A stretch of DNA of 64,000 nt from Rallus limicola (GCA_022605955.1 JAKCOZ010000602.1:50913-114912), one strand, 5' to 3'; shown: positions 24,524 to 37,061, numbered from the stretch's first letter. Made by a program: numbers and translations. Notes: generated from the sequence alone by a model not told the origin.

Positions 24524-26530
24524 AAGCTAGGCCTGAAAGGCATAGCTTGTCTGAAACCTCCTAACAGGACACACGAGCAGACCCTGTCACTTTGGCTCTC
24601 AGCCTTTTCCTTTGCCTGGAAAGAGGGAACATGCCTGGAACCTCCTACGGTGCTTTTCTCGGCCCTAGCAGACTGCAGTTCAAAACATGCTAAACGTCCA
24701 GCAATAACTCCCAAAGTAAAGAAGCTAGGCCTGAAAGGCATAGCTTCTCTGAAACCTCCTAACAGGGCACACGAGCAGACCCTGTCACTTTGGCTCTCAG
24801 CCTTTTCCTTTGCCTGGAAAGAGGGAACATGCCTGGAACCTCCTACGGTGCTTTTCTCGGCCCTAGCAGACTGCAGTTCAAAACATGCTAAACGTCCAGC
24901 AATAACTCCCAAAGTAAAGAAGCTAGGCCTGAAAGGCATAGCTTGTCTGAAACCTCCTAACAGGACACACGAGCAGCCCCTGTCACTTTGGCTCTCAGCC
25001 TTTTCCTTTGCCTGGAAAGAGGGAACATGCCTGGAACCTCCTACGGTGCTTTTCTCGGCCCTAGCAGACTGCAGTTCAAAACATGCTAAACGTCCAGCAA
25101 TAACTCCCAAAGTAAAGAAGCTAGGCCTGAAAGGCATAGCTTGTCTGAAACCTCCTAACATGACACACGAGCAGCCCCTGTCACTTTGGTTCTCAGCCTT
25201 TTCCTTTGCCTGGAAAGAGGGAACATGCCTGGAACCTCCTACGGTGCTTTTCTCGGCCCTAGCAGACTGCAGTTCAAAACATGCTAAACGTCCAGCAATA
25301 ACTCCCAAAGTAAAGAAGCTAGGCCTGAAAGGCATAGCTTGTCTGAAACCTCCTAACAGGACACACGAGCAGACCCTGTCACTTTGGCTCTCAGCCTTTT
25401 CCTTTGCCTGGAAAGAGGGAACATGCCTGGAACCTCCTACGGTGCTTTTCTCGGCCCTAGCAGACTGCAGTTCAAAACATGCTAAACGTCCAGCAATAAC
25501 TCCCAAAGTAAAGAAGCTAGGAATGAAAGGCATAGCTTGTCTGAAACCTCCTAACAGGACACACAAGCAGACCCTGTCACTTTGGCTCTCAGCCTTTTCC
25601 TTTGCCTGGAAAGAGGGAACATGCCTGGAACCTCCTACGGTGCTTTTCTCGGCCCTAGCAGACTGCAATTCAAAACATGCTAAACGTCCAGCAATAACTC
25701 CCAAAGTAAAGAAGCTAGGCCTGAAAGGCATATCTTGTCTGAAACCTCCTAACAGGACACATGAGAAAACCCTTTCACTTTGGCTCTCAGCTTTTTCCTT
25801 TGCTTGGAAAGAGGGAACATGCCTGGAACCTCCTACGGTGCTTTTCTCGGCCCTAGCAGACTGCAGCTCAAAACACGCTAAACGTCCAGCAATAACTCCC
25901 AAAGTAAAGAAGCTAGGCCTGAAAGGCATAGCTTGTCTGAAACCTCCTAACAGGACACACGAGCAGACCCTGTCACTTTGGCTCTCAGCCTTTTCCTTTG
26001 CCTGGAAAGAGGGAACATGCCTGGAACCTCCTACGGTGCTTTTCTCGGCCCTAGCAGACTGCAGTTCAAAACATGCTAAACGTCCAGCAATAACTCCCAA
26101 AGTAAAGAAGCTAGGCCTGAAAGGCATAGCTTGTCTGAAACCTCCTAACAGGACACACGAGCAGACCCTGTCACTTTGGCTCTCAGCCTTTTCCTTTGCC
26201 TGGAAAGAGGGAACATGCCTGGAACCTCCTACGGTGCTTTTCTCGGCCCTAGCAGACTGCAGTTCAAAACATGCTAAACGTCCAGCAATAACTCCCAAAG
26301 TAAAGAAGCTAGGCCTGAAAGGCATAGGTTGTCTGAAACCTCCTAACAGGACACACGAGCAGACCCTGTCACTTTGGCTCTCAGCCTTTTCCTTTGCCTA
26401 GAAAGAGGGAACATGCCTGGAACCTCCTACGGTGCTTTTCTCGGCCCTAGCAGACTGCAGTTCAAAACATGCTAAACGTCCAGCAATAACTCCCAAAGTA
26501 AAGAAGCTAGGCATGAAAGGCATAGCTTGT

Positions 26531-26595
26531 CCTGTTAGGAGGTTTCAGACAAGCTAGGCCTGAAAGGCATAGCTTGTCTGAAACCTCCTAACAGG
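26531..26595. repeat. HOR-boundary hairpin J6, loop form B
   Basis: Perfect 25-bp arms and the common loop. It ends the 88-monomer block; the monomer before it carries AGGCATG. Confidence 0.95.
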
Positions 26596-27963
26596 ACACA
26601 CGAGCAGACCCTGTCACTTTGGCTCTCAGCCTTTTCCTTTGCCTGGAAAGAGGGAACATGCCTGGAACCTCCTACGGTGCTTTTCTCGGCCCTAGCAGAC
26701 TGCAGTTCAAAACATGCTAAACGTCCAGCAATAACTCCCAAAGTAAAGAAGCTAGGCCTGAAAGGCATAGCTTGTCTGAAACCTCCTAACAGGACACACG
26801 AGCAGACCCTGTCACTTTGGCTCTCAGCCTTTTCCTTTGCCTGGAAAGAGGGAACATGCCTGGAACCTCCTACGGTGCTTTTCTCGGCCCTAGCAGACTG
26901 CAGTTCAAAACATGCTAAACGTCCAGCAATAACTCCCAAAGTAAAGAAGCTAGGCCTGAAAGGCATAGCTTGTCTGAAACCTCCTAACATGACACACGAG
27001 CAGCCCCTGTCACTTTGGTTCTCAGCCTTTTCCTTTGCCTGGAAAGAGGGAACATGCCTGGAACCTCCTACGGTGCTTTTCTCGGCCCTAGCAGACTGCA
27101 GTTCAAAACATGCTAAACGTCCAGCAATAACTCCCAAAGTAAAGAAGCTAGGCCTGAAAGGCATAGCTTGTCTGAAACCTCCTAACAGGACACACGAGCA
27201 GCCCCTGTCACTTTGGCTCTCAGCCTTTTCCTTTGCCTGGAAAGAGGGAACATGCCTGGAACCTCCTACGGTGCTTTTCTCGGCCCTAGCAGACTGCAGT
27301 TCAAAACATGCTAAACGTCCAGCAATAACTCCCAAAGTAAAGAAGCTAGGCCTGAAAGGCATAGCTTGTCTGAAACCTCCTAACAGGACACACGAGCAGC
27401 CCCTGTCACTTTGGCTCTCAGCCTTTTCCTTTGCCTGGAAAGAGGGAACATGCCTGGAACCTCCTACGGTGCTTTTCTCGGCCCTAGCAGACTGCAGTTC
27501 AAAACATGCTAAACGTCCAGCAATAACTCCCAAAGTAAAGAAGCTAGGCCTGAAAGGCATAGCTTGTCTGAAACCTCCTAACAGGACACACGAGCAGACC
27601 CTGTCACTTTGGCTCTCAGCCTTTTCCTTTGCCTGGAAAGAGGGAACATGCCTGGAACCTCCTACGGTGCTTTTCTCGGCCCTAGCAGACTGCAGTTCAA
27701 AACATGCTAAACGTCCAGCAATAACTCCCAAAGTAAAGAAGCTAGGAATGAAAGGCATAGCTTGTCTGAAACCTCCTAACAGGACACACAAGCAGACCCT
27801 GTCACTTTGGCTCTCAGCCTTTTCCTTTGCCTGGAAAGAGGGAACATGCCTGGAACCTCCTACGGTGCTTTTCTCGGCCCTAGAAGACTGCAGTTCAAAA
27901 CATGCTAAACGTCCAGCAATAACTCCCAAAGTAAAGAAGCTAGGCATGAAAGGCATAGCTTGT
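26531..27963 (+). repeat. HOR module G: 7 monomers + 47 bp
   Basis: Exactly 1433 bp. One AACATGACAC/TTCTC monomer occurs near 26988. It ends with the series AGGAATG (27745), ACACAAGCAG (27785), CCTAGAAGAC (27878) and AGGCATG. That closing series recurs in modules I to O. Confidence 0.9.
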
Positions 27964-28028
27964 CCTGTTAGGAGGTTTCAGACAAGCTAGGCCTGAAAGG
28001 CATAGCTTGTCTGAAAGCTCCTAACAGG
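27964..28028. repeat. HOR-boundary hairpin J7, loop form B
   Basis: The right arm reads GAAAGCTCC where a perfect inverse would be GAAACCTCC, so the stem has one mismatch. This is the first hairpin with that change, and most later ones share it. Confidence 0.95.
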
Positions 28029-30980
28029 ACACACGAGCAGACCCTGTCACTTTGGCTCTCAGCCTTTTCCTTTGCCTGGAAAGAGGGAACATGCCTGGAA
28101 CCTCCTACGGTGCTTTTCTCGGGCCTAGCAGACTGCAATTCAAAACATGCTAAACGTCCAGCAATAACTCCCAAAGTAAAGAAGCTAGGCCTGAAAGGCA
28201 TAGCTTGTCTGAAACCTCCTAGCAGGACACACGAGCAGACCCTGTCACTTTGGCTCTCAGCCTTTTCCTTTGCCTGGAAAGAGGGAACATGCCTGGAACC
28301 TCCTACGGTGCTTTTCTCGGCCCTAGCAGACTGCAGTTCAAAACATGCTAAACGTCCAGCAATAACTCCCAAAGTAAAGAAGCTAGGCCTGAAAGGCATA
28401 GCTTGTCTGAAACCTCCTAACAGGACACACGAGCAGACCCTGTCGCTTTGGCTCTCAGCCTTTTCCTTTGCCTGGAAAGAGAGAACATGCCTGGAACCTC
28501 CTACGGTGCTTTTCTCGGCCCTAGCAGACTGCAGTTCAAAACATGCTAAACGTCCAGCAATAACTCCCAAAGTAAAGAAGCTAGGCCTGAAAGGCATAGC
28601 TTGTCTGAAACCTCCTAGCAGGACACACGAGCAGACCCTGTCACTTTGGCTCTCAGCCTTTTCCTTTGCCTGGAAAGAGGGAACATGCCTGGAACCTCCT
28701 ATGGTGCTTTTCTCGGCCCTAGCAGACTGCAGTTCAAAACATGCTAAACGTCCAGCAATAACTCCCAAAGTAAAGAAGCTAGGCCTGAAAGGCATAGCTT
28801 GTCTGAAACCTCCTAACAGGACACACGAGCAGCCCTTGTCACTTTGGCTCTCAGCCTTTTCCTTTGCCTGGAAAGAGGGAACATGCCTGGAACCTCCTAC
28901 GGTGCTTTTCTCGGCCCTAGCAGACTGCAGTTCAAAACATGCTAAACGTCCAGCAATAACTCCCAAAGTAAAGAAGCTAGGCCTGAAAGGCATAGCTTGT
29001 CTGAAACCTCCTAACATGACACACGAGCAGCCCCTGTCACTTTGGTTCTCAGCCTTTTCCTTTGCCTGGAAAGAGGGAACATGCCTGGAACCTCCTACGG
29101 TGCTTTTCTCGGCCATAGCAGACTGCAGTTCAAAACATGCTAAACATCCAGCAATAACTCCCAAAGTAAAGAAGCTAGGCCTGAAAGGCATAGCTTGTCT
29201 GAAACCTCCTAACAGGACACACGAGCAGCCCCTGTCACTTTGGCTCTCAGCCTTTTCCTTTGCCTGGAAAGAGGGAACATGCCTGGAACCTCCTACGGTG
29301 CTTTTCTCGGCCCTAGCAGACTGCAGTTCAAAACATGCTAAACGTCCAGCAATAACTCCCAAAGTAAAGAAGCTAGGCCTGAAAGGCATAGCTTGTCTGA
29401 AACCTCCTAACAGGACACACGAGCAGACCCTGTCACTTTGGCTCTCAGCCTTTTCCTTTGCCTGGAAAGAGGGAACATGCCTGGAACCTCCTACGGTGCT
29501 TTTCTCGGCCCTAGCAGACTGCAGTTCAAAACATGCTAAACGTCCAGCAATAACTCCCAAAGTAAAGAAGCTAGGCCTGAAAGGCATAGCTTGTCTGAAA
29601 CCTCCTAACAGGACACACGAGCAGCCCTTGTCACTTTGGCTCTCAGCCTTTTCCTTTGCCTGGAAAGAGGGAACATGCCTGGAACCTCCTACGGTGCTTT
29701 TCTCGGCCCTAGCAGACTGCAGTTCAAAACATGCTAAACGTCCAGCAATAACTCCCAAAGTAAAGAAGCTAGGCATGAAAGGCATAGCTTGTCTGAAACC
29801 TCCTAACATGACACACGAGCAGCCCCTGTCACTTTGGTTCTCAGCCTTTTCCTTTGCCTGGAAAGAGGGAACATGCCTGGAACCTCCTACGGTGCTTTTC
29901 TCGGCCATAGCAGACTGCAGTTCAAAACATGCTAAACATCCAGCAATAACTCCCAAAGTAAAGAAGCTAGGCCTGAAAGGCATAGCTTGTCTGAAACCTC
30001 CTAACAGGACACACGAGCAGCCCCTGTCACTTTGGCTCTCAGCCTTTTCCTTTGCCTGGAAAGAGGGAACATGCCTGGAACCTCCTACGGTGCTTTTCTC
30101 GGCCCTAGCAGACTGCAATTCAAAACATGCTAAACGTCCAGCAATAACTCCCAAAGTAAAGAAGCTAGGCCTGAAAGGCATAGCTTGTCTGAAACCTCCT
30201 AACAGGACACACGAGCAAACCCTTTCACTTTGGCTCTCAGCTTTTTCCTTTGCTTGGAAAGAGGGAACATGCCTGGAACCTCCTACGGTGCTTTTCTCGG
30301 CCCTAGCAGACTGCAGTTCAAAACATGCTAAACGTCCAGCAATAACTCCCAAAGTAAAGAAGCTAGGCCTGAAAGGCATAGCTTGTCTGAAACCTCCTAA
30401 CAGGACACACGAGCAGCCCCTGTCACTTTGGCTCTCAGCCTTTTCCTTTGCCTGGAAAGAGGGAACATGCCTGGAACCTCCTACGGTGCTTTTCTCGGCC
30501 CTAGCAGACTGCAGTTCAAAACATGCTAAACGTCCAGCAATAACTCCCAAAGTAAAGAAGCTAGGCCTGAAAGGCATAGCTTGTCTGAAACCTCCTAACA
30601 GGACACACGAGCAGCCCCTGTCACTTTGGCTCTCAGCCTTTTCCTTTGCCTGGAAAGAGGGAACATGCCTGGAACCTCCTACGGTGCTTTTCTCGGCCCT
30701 AGCAGACTGCAGTTCAAAACATGCTAAACGTCCAGCAATAACTCCCAAAGTAAAGAAGCTAGGCCTGAAAGGCATAGCTTGTCTGAAACCTCCTAACAGG
30801 ACACACAAGCAGACCCTGTCACTTTGGCTCTCAGCCTTTTCCTTTGCCTGGAAAGAGGGAACATGCCTGGAACCTCCTACGGTGCTTTTCTCGGCCCTAG
30901 AAGACTGCAGTTCAAAACATGCTAAACGTCCAGCAATAACTCCCAAAGTAAAGAAGCTAGGCATGAAAGGCATAGCTTGT
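27964..30980 (+). repeat. HOR module H: 15 monomers + 47 bp
   Basis: Exactly 3017 bp. It opens with the GAAAGCTCC monomer that follows most later hairpins. Marks in order are TCGGGCCTAG with GCAATTC (28120-28141), CCTAGCAGG, GAGAGAACATG, CTATGGTGC, then two copies of a pair: AACATGACAC/TTCTC followed by GGCCATAGC and AAACATCC (near 29012-29150 and 29807-29940). A strongly divergent monomer with GAGCAAACCCTTTC and CTTTTTCC lies at 30214-30260. It lacks the AGGAATG mark. Confidence 0.9.
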
Positions 30981-31045
30981 CCTGTTAGGAGGTTTCAGAC
31001 AAGCTAGGCCTGAAAGGCATAGCTTGTCTGAAAGCTCCTAACAGG
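30981..31045. repeat. HOR-boundary hairpin J8, loop form B
   Basis: Same structure and same single GAAAGCTCC stem mismatch as J7. Confidence 0.95.
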
Positions 31046-32809
31046 ACACACGAGCAGACCCTGTCACTTTGGCTCTCAGCCTTTTCCTTTGCCTGGAAAG
31101 AGGGAACATGCCTGGAACCTCCTACGGTGCTTTTCTCGGCCCTAGCAGACTGCAATTCAAAACATGCTAAACGTCCAGCAATAACTCCCAAAGTAAAGAA
31201 GCTAGGCCTGAAAGGCATAGCTTGTCTGAAACCTCCTAACATGACACACGAGCAGCCCCTGTCACTTTGGCTCTCAGCCTTTTCCTTTGCCTGGAAAGAG
31301 GGAACATGCCTGGAACCTCCTACGGTGCTTTTCTCGGCCCTAGCAGACTGCAGTTCAAAACATGCTAAACGTCCAGCAATAACTCCCAAAGTAAAGAAGC
31401 TAGGCCTGAAAGGCATAGCTTGTCTGAAACCTCCTAACAGGACACCCGAGCAGACCCTGTCACTTTGGCTCTCAGCCTTTTCCTTTGCCTGGAAAGAGGG
31501 AACATGCCTGGAACCTCCTACGGTGCTTTTCTCGGCCCTAGCAGACTGCAGTTCAAAACATGCTAAACGTCCAGCAATAACTCCCAAAGTAAAGAAGCTA
31601 GGCCTGAAAGGCATAGCTTGTCTGAAACCTCCTAGCAGGACACACGAGCAGACCCTGTCACTTTGGCTCTCAGCCTTTTCCTTTGCCTGGAAAGAGGGAA
31701 CATGCCTGGAACCTCCTACGGTGCTTTTCTCGGCCCTAGCAGACTGCAGTTCAAAACATGCTAAACGTCCAGCAATAACTCCCAAAGTAAAGAAGCTAGG
31801 CCTGAAAGGCATAGCTTGTCTGAAACCTCCTAACAGGACACACGAGCAGACCCTGTCGCTTTGGCTCTCAGCCTTTTCCTTTGCCTGGAAAGAGAGAACA
31901 TGCCTGGAACCTCCTACGGTGCTTTTCTCGGCCCTAGCAGACTGCAGTTCAAAACATGCTAAACGTCCAGCAATAACTCCCAAAGTAAAGAAGCTAGGCC
32001 TGAAAGGCATAGCTTGTCTGAAACCTCCTAACAGGACACACGAGCAGCCCCTGTCACTTTGGCTCTCAGCCTTTTCCTTTGCCTGGAAAGAGGGAACATG
32101 CCTGGAACCTCCTACGGTGCTTTTCTCGGCCCTAGCAGACTGCAGTTCAAAACATGCTAAACGTCCAGCAATAACTTCCAAAGTAAAGAAGCTAGGCCTG
32201 AAAGGCATAGCTTGTCTGAAACCTCCTAACAGGACACACGAGCAGCCCCTGTCACTTTGGCTCTCAGCCTTTTCCTTTGCCTGGAAAGAGGGAACATGCC
32301 TGGAACCTCCTACGGTGCTTTTCTCGGCCCTAGCAGACTGCAGTTCAAAACATGCTAAACGTCCAGCAATAACTCCCAAAGTAAAGAAGCTAGGCCTGAA
32401 AGGCATAGCTTGTCTGAAACCTCCTAACAGGACACACGAGCAGACCCTGTCACTTTGGCTCTCAGCCTTTTCCTTTGCCTGGAAAGAGGGAACATGCCTG
32501 GAACCTCCTACGGTGCTTTTCTCGGCCCTAGCAGACTGCAGTTCAAAACATGCTAAACGTCCAGCAATAACTCCCAAAGTAAAGAAGCTAGGAATGAAAG
32601 GCATAGCTTGTCTGAAACCTCCTAACAGGACACACAAGCAGACCCTGTCACTTTGGCTCTCAGCCTTTTCCTTTGCCTGGAAAGAGGGAACATGCCTGGA
32701 ACCTCCTACGGTGCTTTTCTCGGCCCTAGAAGACTGCAGTTCAAAACATGCTAAACGTCCAGCAATAACTCCCAAAGTAAAGAAGCTAGGCATGAAAGGC
32801 ATAGCTTGT
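30981..32809 (+). repeat. HOR module I: 9 monomers + 47 bp
   Basis: Exactly 1829 bp. The order is hairpin, GAAAGCTCC, GCAATTC, AACATGACAC, CCCGAG, CCTAGCAGG, GTCGCTTTGG with GAGAGAACATG, GCAGCCCC, AACTTCCAAAG (near 32174), two near-consensus copies, then AGGAATG, ACACAAGCAG, CCTAGAAGAC and AGGCATG. This is the simplest version of the late module type. Confidence 0.9.
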
Positions 32810-32874
32810 CCTGTTAGGAGGTTTCAGACAAGCTAGGCCTGAAAGGCATAGCTTGTCTGAAAGCTCCTAACAGG
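32810..32874. repeat. HOR-boundary hairpin J9, loop form B
   Basis: J7-type stem with one mismatch. Its mirror copy is J22 (63360-63423). Confidence 0.95.
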
Positions 32875-35034
32875 ACACACGAGCAGACCCTGTCACTTTG
32901 GCTCTCAGCCTTTTCCTTTGCCTGGAAAGAGGGAACATGCCTGGAACCTCCTACGGTGCTTTTCTCGGCCCTAGCAGACTGCAATTCAAAACATGCTAAA
33001 CGTCCAGCAATAACTCCCAAAGTAAAGAAGCTAGGCCTGAAAGGCATAGCTTGTCTGAAACCTCCTAACATGACACACGAGCAGCCCCTGTCACTTTGGC
33101 TCTCAGCCTTTTCCTTTGCCTGGAAAGAGGGAACATGCCTGGAACCTCCTACGGTGCTTTTCTCGGCCCTAGCAGACTGCAGTTCAAAACATGCTAAACG
33201 TCCAGCAATAACTCCCAAAGTAAAGAAGCTAGGCCTGAAAGGCATAGCTTGTCTGAAACCTCCTAACAGGACACACGAGCAGACCCTGTCACTTTGGCTC
33301 TCAGCCTTTTCCTTTGCCTGGAAAGAGGGAACATGCCTGGAACCTCCTACGGTGCTTTTCTCGGGCCTAGCAGACTGCAGTTCAAAACATGCTAAACGTC
33401 CAGCAATAACTCCCAAAGTAAAGAAGCTAGGCCTGAAAGGCATAGCTTGTCTGAAACCTCCTAACAGGACACACGAGCAGCCCTTGTCACTTTGGCTCTC
33501 AGCCTTTTCCTTTGCCTGGAAAGAGGGAACATGCCTGGAACCTCCTACGGTGCTTTTCTCGGCCCTAGCAGACTGCAGTTCAAAACATGCTAAACGTCCA
33601 GCAATAACTCCCAAAGTAAAGAAGCTAGGCATGAAAGGCATAGCTTGTCTGAAACCTCCTAACAGGACACCCGAGCAGACCCTGTCACTTTGGCTCTCAG
33701 CCTTTTCCTTTGCCTGGAAAGAGGGAACATGCCTGGAACCTCCTACGGTGCTTTTCTCGGCCCTAGCAGACTGCAGTTCAAAACATGCTAAACGTCCAGC
33801 AATAACTCCCAAAGTAAAGAAGCTAGGCCTGAAAGGCATAGCTTGTCTGAAACCTCCTAGCAGGACACACGAGCAGACCCTGTCACTTTGGCTCTCAGCC
33901 TTTTCCTTTGCCTGGAAAGAGGGAACATGCCTGGAACCTCCTACGGTGCTTTTCTCGGCCCTAGCAGACTGCAGTTCAAAACATGCTAAACGTCCAGCAA
34001 TAACTCCCAAAGTAAAGAAGCTAGGCCTGAAAGGCATAGCTTGTCTGAAACCTCCTAACAGGACACACGAGCAGACCCTGTCGCTTTGGCTCTCAGCCTT
34101 TTCCTTTGCCTGGAAAGAGAGAACATGCCTGGAACCTCCTACGGTGCTTTTCTCGGCCCTAGCAGACTGCAGTTCAAAACATGCTAAACGTCCAGCAATA
34201 ACTCCCAAAGTAAAGAAGCTAGGCCTGAAAGGCATAGCTTGTCTGAAACCTCCTAACAGGACACACGAGCAGCCCCTGTCACTTTGGCTCTCAGCCTTTT
34301 CCTTTGCCTGGAAAGAGGGAACATGCCTGGAACCTCCTACGGTGCTTTTCTCGGCCCTAGCAGACTGCAGTTCAAAACATGCTAAACGTCCAGCAATAAC
34401 TTCCAAAGTAAAGAAGCTAGGCCTGAAAGGCATAGCTTGTCTGAAACCTCCTAACAGGACACACGAGCAGCCCCTGTCACTTTGGCTCTCAGCCTTTTCC
34501 TTTGCCTGGAAAGAGGGAACATGCCTGGAACCTCCTACGGTGCTTTTCTCGGCCCTAGCAGACTGCAGTTCAAAACATGCTAAACGTCCAGCAATAACTC
34601 CCAAAGTAAAGAAGCTAGGCCTGAAAGGCATAGCTTGTCTGAAACCTCCTAACAGGACACACGAGCAGACCCTGTCACTTTGGCTCTCAGCCTTTTCCTT
34701 TGCCTGGAAAGAGGGAACATGCCTGGAACCTCCTACGGTGCTTTTCTCGGCCCTAGCAGACTGCAGTTCAAAACATGCTAAACGTCCAGCAATAACTCCC
34801 AAAGTAAAGAAGCTAGGAATGAAAGGCATAGCTTGTCTGAAACCTCCTAACAGGACACACAAGCAGACCCTGTCACTTTGGCTCTCAGCCTTTTCCTTTG
34901 CCTGGAAAGAGGGAACATGCCTGGAACCTCCTACGGTGCTTTTCTCGGCCCTAGAAGACTGCAGTTCAAAACATGCTAAACGTCCAGCAATAACTCCCAA
35001 AGTAAAGAAGCTAGGCATGAAAGGCATAGCTTGT
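32810..35034 (+). repeat. HOR module J: 11 monomers + 47 bp
   Basis: Exactly 2225 bp. It equals module I plus two monomers placed after AACATGACAC. The added part carries TCGGGCCTAG (near 33361), GCAGCCCTTG (near 33478) and an internal AGGCATG (near 33627). The rest, including AACTTCCAAAG near 34400, follows module I in the same order. Confidence 0.9.
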
Positions 35035-35099
35035 CCTGTTAGGAGGTTTCAGACAAGCTAGGCCTGAAAGGCATAGCTTGTCTGAAAGCTCCTAACAGG
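35035..35099. repeat. HOR-boundary hairpin J10, loop form B
   Basis: J7-type stem with one mismatch. Its mirror copy is J21 (61127-61191). Confidence 0.95.
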
Positions 35100-37061
35100 A
35101 CACACGAGCAGACCCTGTCACTTTGGCTCTCAGCCTTTTCCTTTGCCTGGAAAGAGGGAACATGCCTGGAACCTCCTACGGTGCTTTTCTCGGCCCTAGC
35201 AGACTGCAATTCAAAACATGCTAAACGTCCAGCAATAACTCCCAAAGTAAAGAAGCTAGGCCTGAAAGGCATAGCTTGTCTGAAACCTCCTAACATGACA
35301 CACGAGCAGCCCCTGTCACTTTGGCTCTCAGCCTTTTCCTTTGCCTGGAAAGAGGGAACATGCCTGGAACCTCCTACGGTGCTTTTCTCGGCCCTAGCAG
35401 ACTGCAGTTCAAAACATGCTAAACGTCCAGCAATAACTCCCAAAGTAAAGAAGCTAGGCCTGAAAGGCATAGCTTGTCTGAAACCTCCTAACAGGACACA
35501 CGAGCAGACCCTGTCACTTTGGCTCTCAGCCTTTTCCTTTGCCTGGAAAGAGGGAACATGCCTGGAACCTCCTACGGTGCTTTTCTCGGGCCTAGCAGAC
35601 TGCAGTTCAAAACATGCTAAACGTCCAGCAATAACTCCCAAAGTAAAGAAGCTAGGCCTGAAAGGCATAGCTTGTCTGAAACCTCCTAACAGGACACACG
35701 AGCAGCCCTTGTCACTTTGGCTCTCAGCCTTTTCCTTTGCCTGGAAAGAGGGAACATGCCTGGAACCTCCTACGGTGCTTTTCTCGGCCCTAGCAGACTG
35801 CAGTTCAAAACATGCTAAACGTCCAGCAATAACTCCCAAAGTAAAGAAGCTAGGCATGAAAGGCATAGCTTGTCTGAAACCTCCTAACATGACACACGAG
35901 CAGCCCCTGTCACTTTGGTTCTCAGCCTTTTCCTTTGCCTGGAAAGAGGGAACATGCCTGGAACCTCCTACGGTGCTTTTCTCGGCCATAGCAGACTGCA
36001 GTTCAAAACATGCTAAACATCCAGCAATAACTCCCAAAGTAAAGAAGCTAGGCCTGAAAGGCATAGCTTGTCTGAAACCTCCTAACAGGACACACGAGCA
36101 GCCCCTGTCACTTTGGCTCTCAGCCTTTTCCTTTGCCTGGAAAGAGGGAACATGCCTGGAACCTCCTACGGTGCTTTTCTCGGCCCTAGCAGACTGCAAT
36201 TCAAAACATGCTAAACGTCCAGCAATAACTCCCAAAGTAAAGAAGCTAGGCCTGAAAGGCATAGCTTGTCTGAAACCTCCTAACAGGACACACGAGCAAA
36301 CCCTTTCACTTTGGCTCTCAGCTTTTTCCTTTGCTTGGAAAGAGGGAACATGCCTGGAACCTCCTACGGTGCTTTTCTCGGCCCTAGCAGACTGCAGTTC
36401 AAAACATGCTAAACGTCCAGCAATAACTCCCAAAGTAAAGAAGCTAGGCCTGAAAGGCATAGCTTGTCTGAAACCTCCTAACAGGACACACGAGCAGCCC
36501 CTGTCACTTTGGCTCTCAGCCTTTTCCTTTGCCTGGAAAGAGGGAACATGCCTGGAACCTCCTACGGTGCTTTTCTCGGCCCTAGCAGACTGCAGTTCAA
36601 AACATGCTAAACGTCCAGCAATAACTCCCAAAGTAAAGAAGCTAGGCCTGAAAGGCATAGCTTGTCTGAAACCTCCTAACAGGACACACGAGCAGCCCCT
36701 GTCACTTTGGCTCTCAGCCTTTTCCTTTGCCTGGAAAGAGGGAACATGCCTGGAACCTCCTACGGTGCTTTTCTCGGCCCTAGCAGACTGCAGTTCAAAA
36801 CATGCTAAACGTCCAGCAATAACTCCCAAAGTAAAGAAGCTAGGAATGAAAGGCATAGCTTGTCTGAAACCTCCTAACAGGACACACAAGCAGACCCTGT
36901 CACTTTGGCTCTCAGCCTTTTCCTTTGCCTGGAAAGAGGGAACATGCCTGGAACCTCCTACGGTGCTTTTCTCGGCCCTAGAAGACTGCAGTTCAAAACA
37001 TGCTAAACGTCCAGCAATAACTCCCAAAGTAAAGAAGCTAGGCATGAAAGGCATAGCTTGT
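35035..37061 (+). repeat. HOR module K: 10 monomers + 47 bp, mosaic of J and H
   Basis: Exactly 2027 bp. The 5' monomers match module J (GAAAGCTCC, GCAATTC, AACATGACAC, TCGGGCCTAG, GCAGCCCTTG, AGGCATG). From about 35885 they match module H instead: AACATGACAC/TTCTC, GGCCATAGC with AAACATCC, GCAATTC, then the GAGCAAACCCTTTC/CTTTTTCC monomer near 36295. It ends with the usual AGGAATG to AGGCATG series. Confidence 0.88.

Larger units (their letters stand above)
9060..26530 (+). repeat. HOR block F: 88 monomers + 47 bp with no internal hairpin
   Basis: The length is 17471 bp, exactly 88x198+47, so there is no net indel over 17 kb. It starts like module C (GCAATTC, ATATCTTG, CCCGAG, then GACAAACGAG with GCAGACACTG). 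Seven monomers carry AAGTATAG in place of AAGTAAAG (ending 12049, 13435, 15811, 18583, 20365, 23137 and 24523), which divide its middle into sub-blocks of 7, 12, 14, 9, 14 and 7 monomers. Near 25.55-25.8 kb a module-end series (AGGAATG, ACACAAGCAG) runs straight into a module-start series (GCAATTC, ATATCTTG) without a hairpin, so one junction may have been lost by exchange. Confidence 0.92.

Noticed and set aside
9064..26325. A giant repetitive protein gene (minus strand), and the plus-strand frames opposite it
   Set aside because: Both strands are open over the same repeats, variants do not favour synonymous positions, plus-strand frames end at recurring AAGTATAG changes, and no start context, promoter, intron or non-repeat domain is visible.
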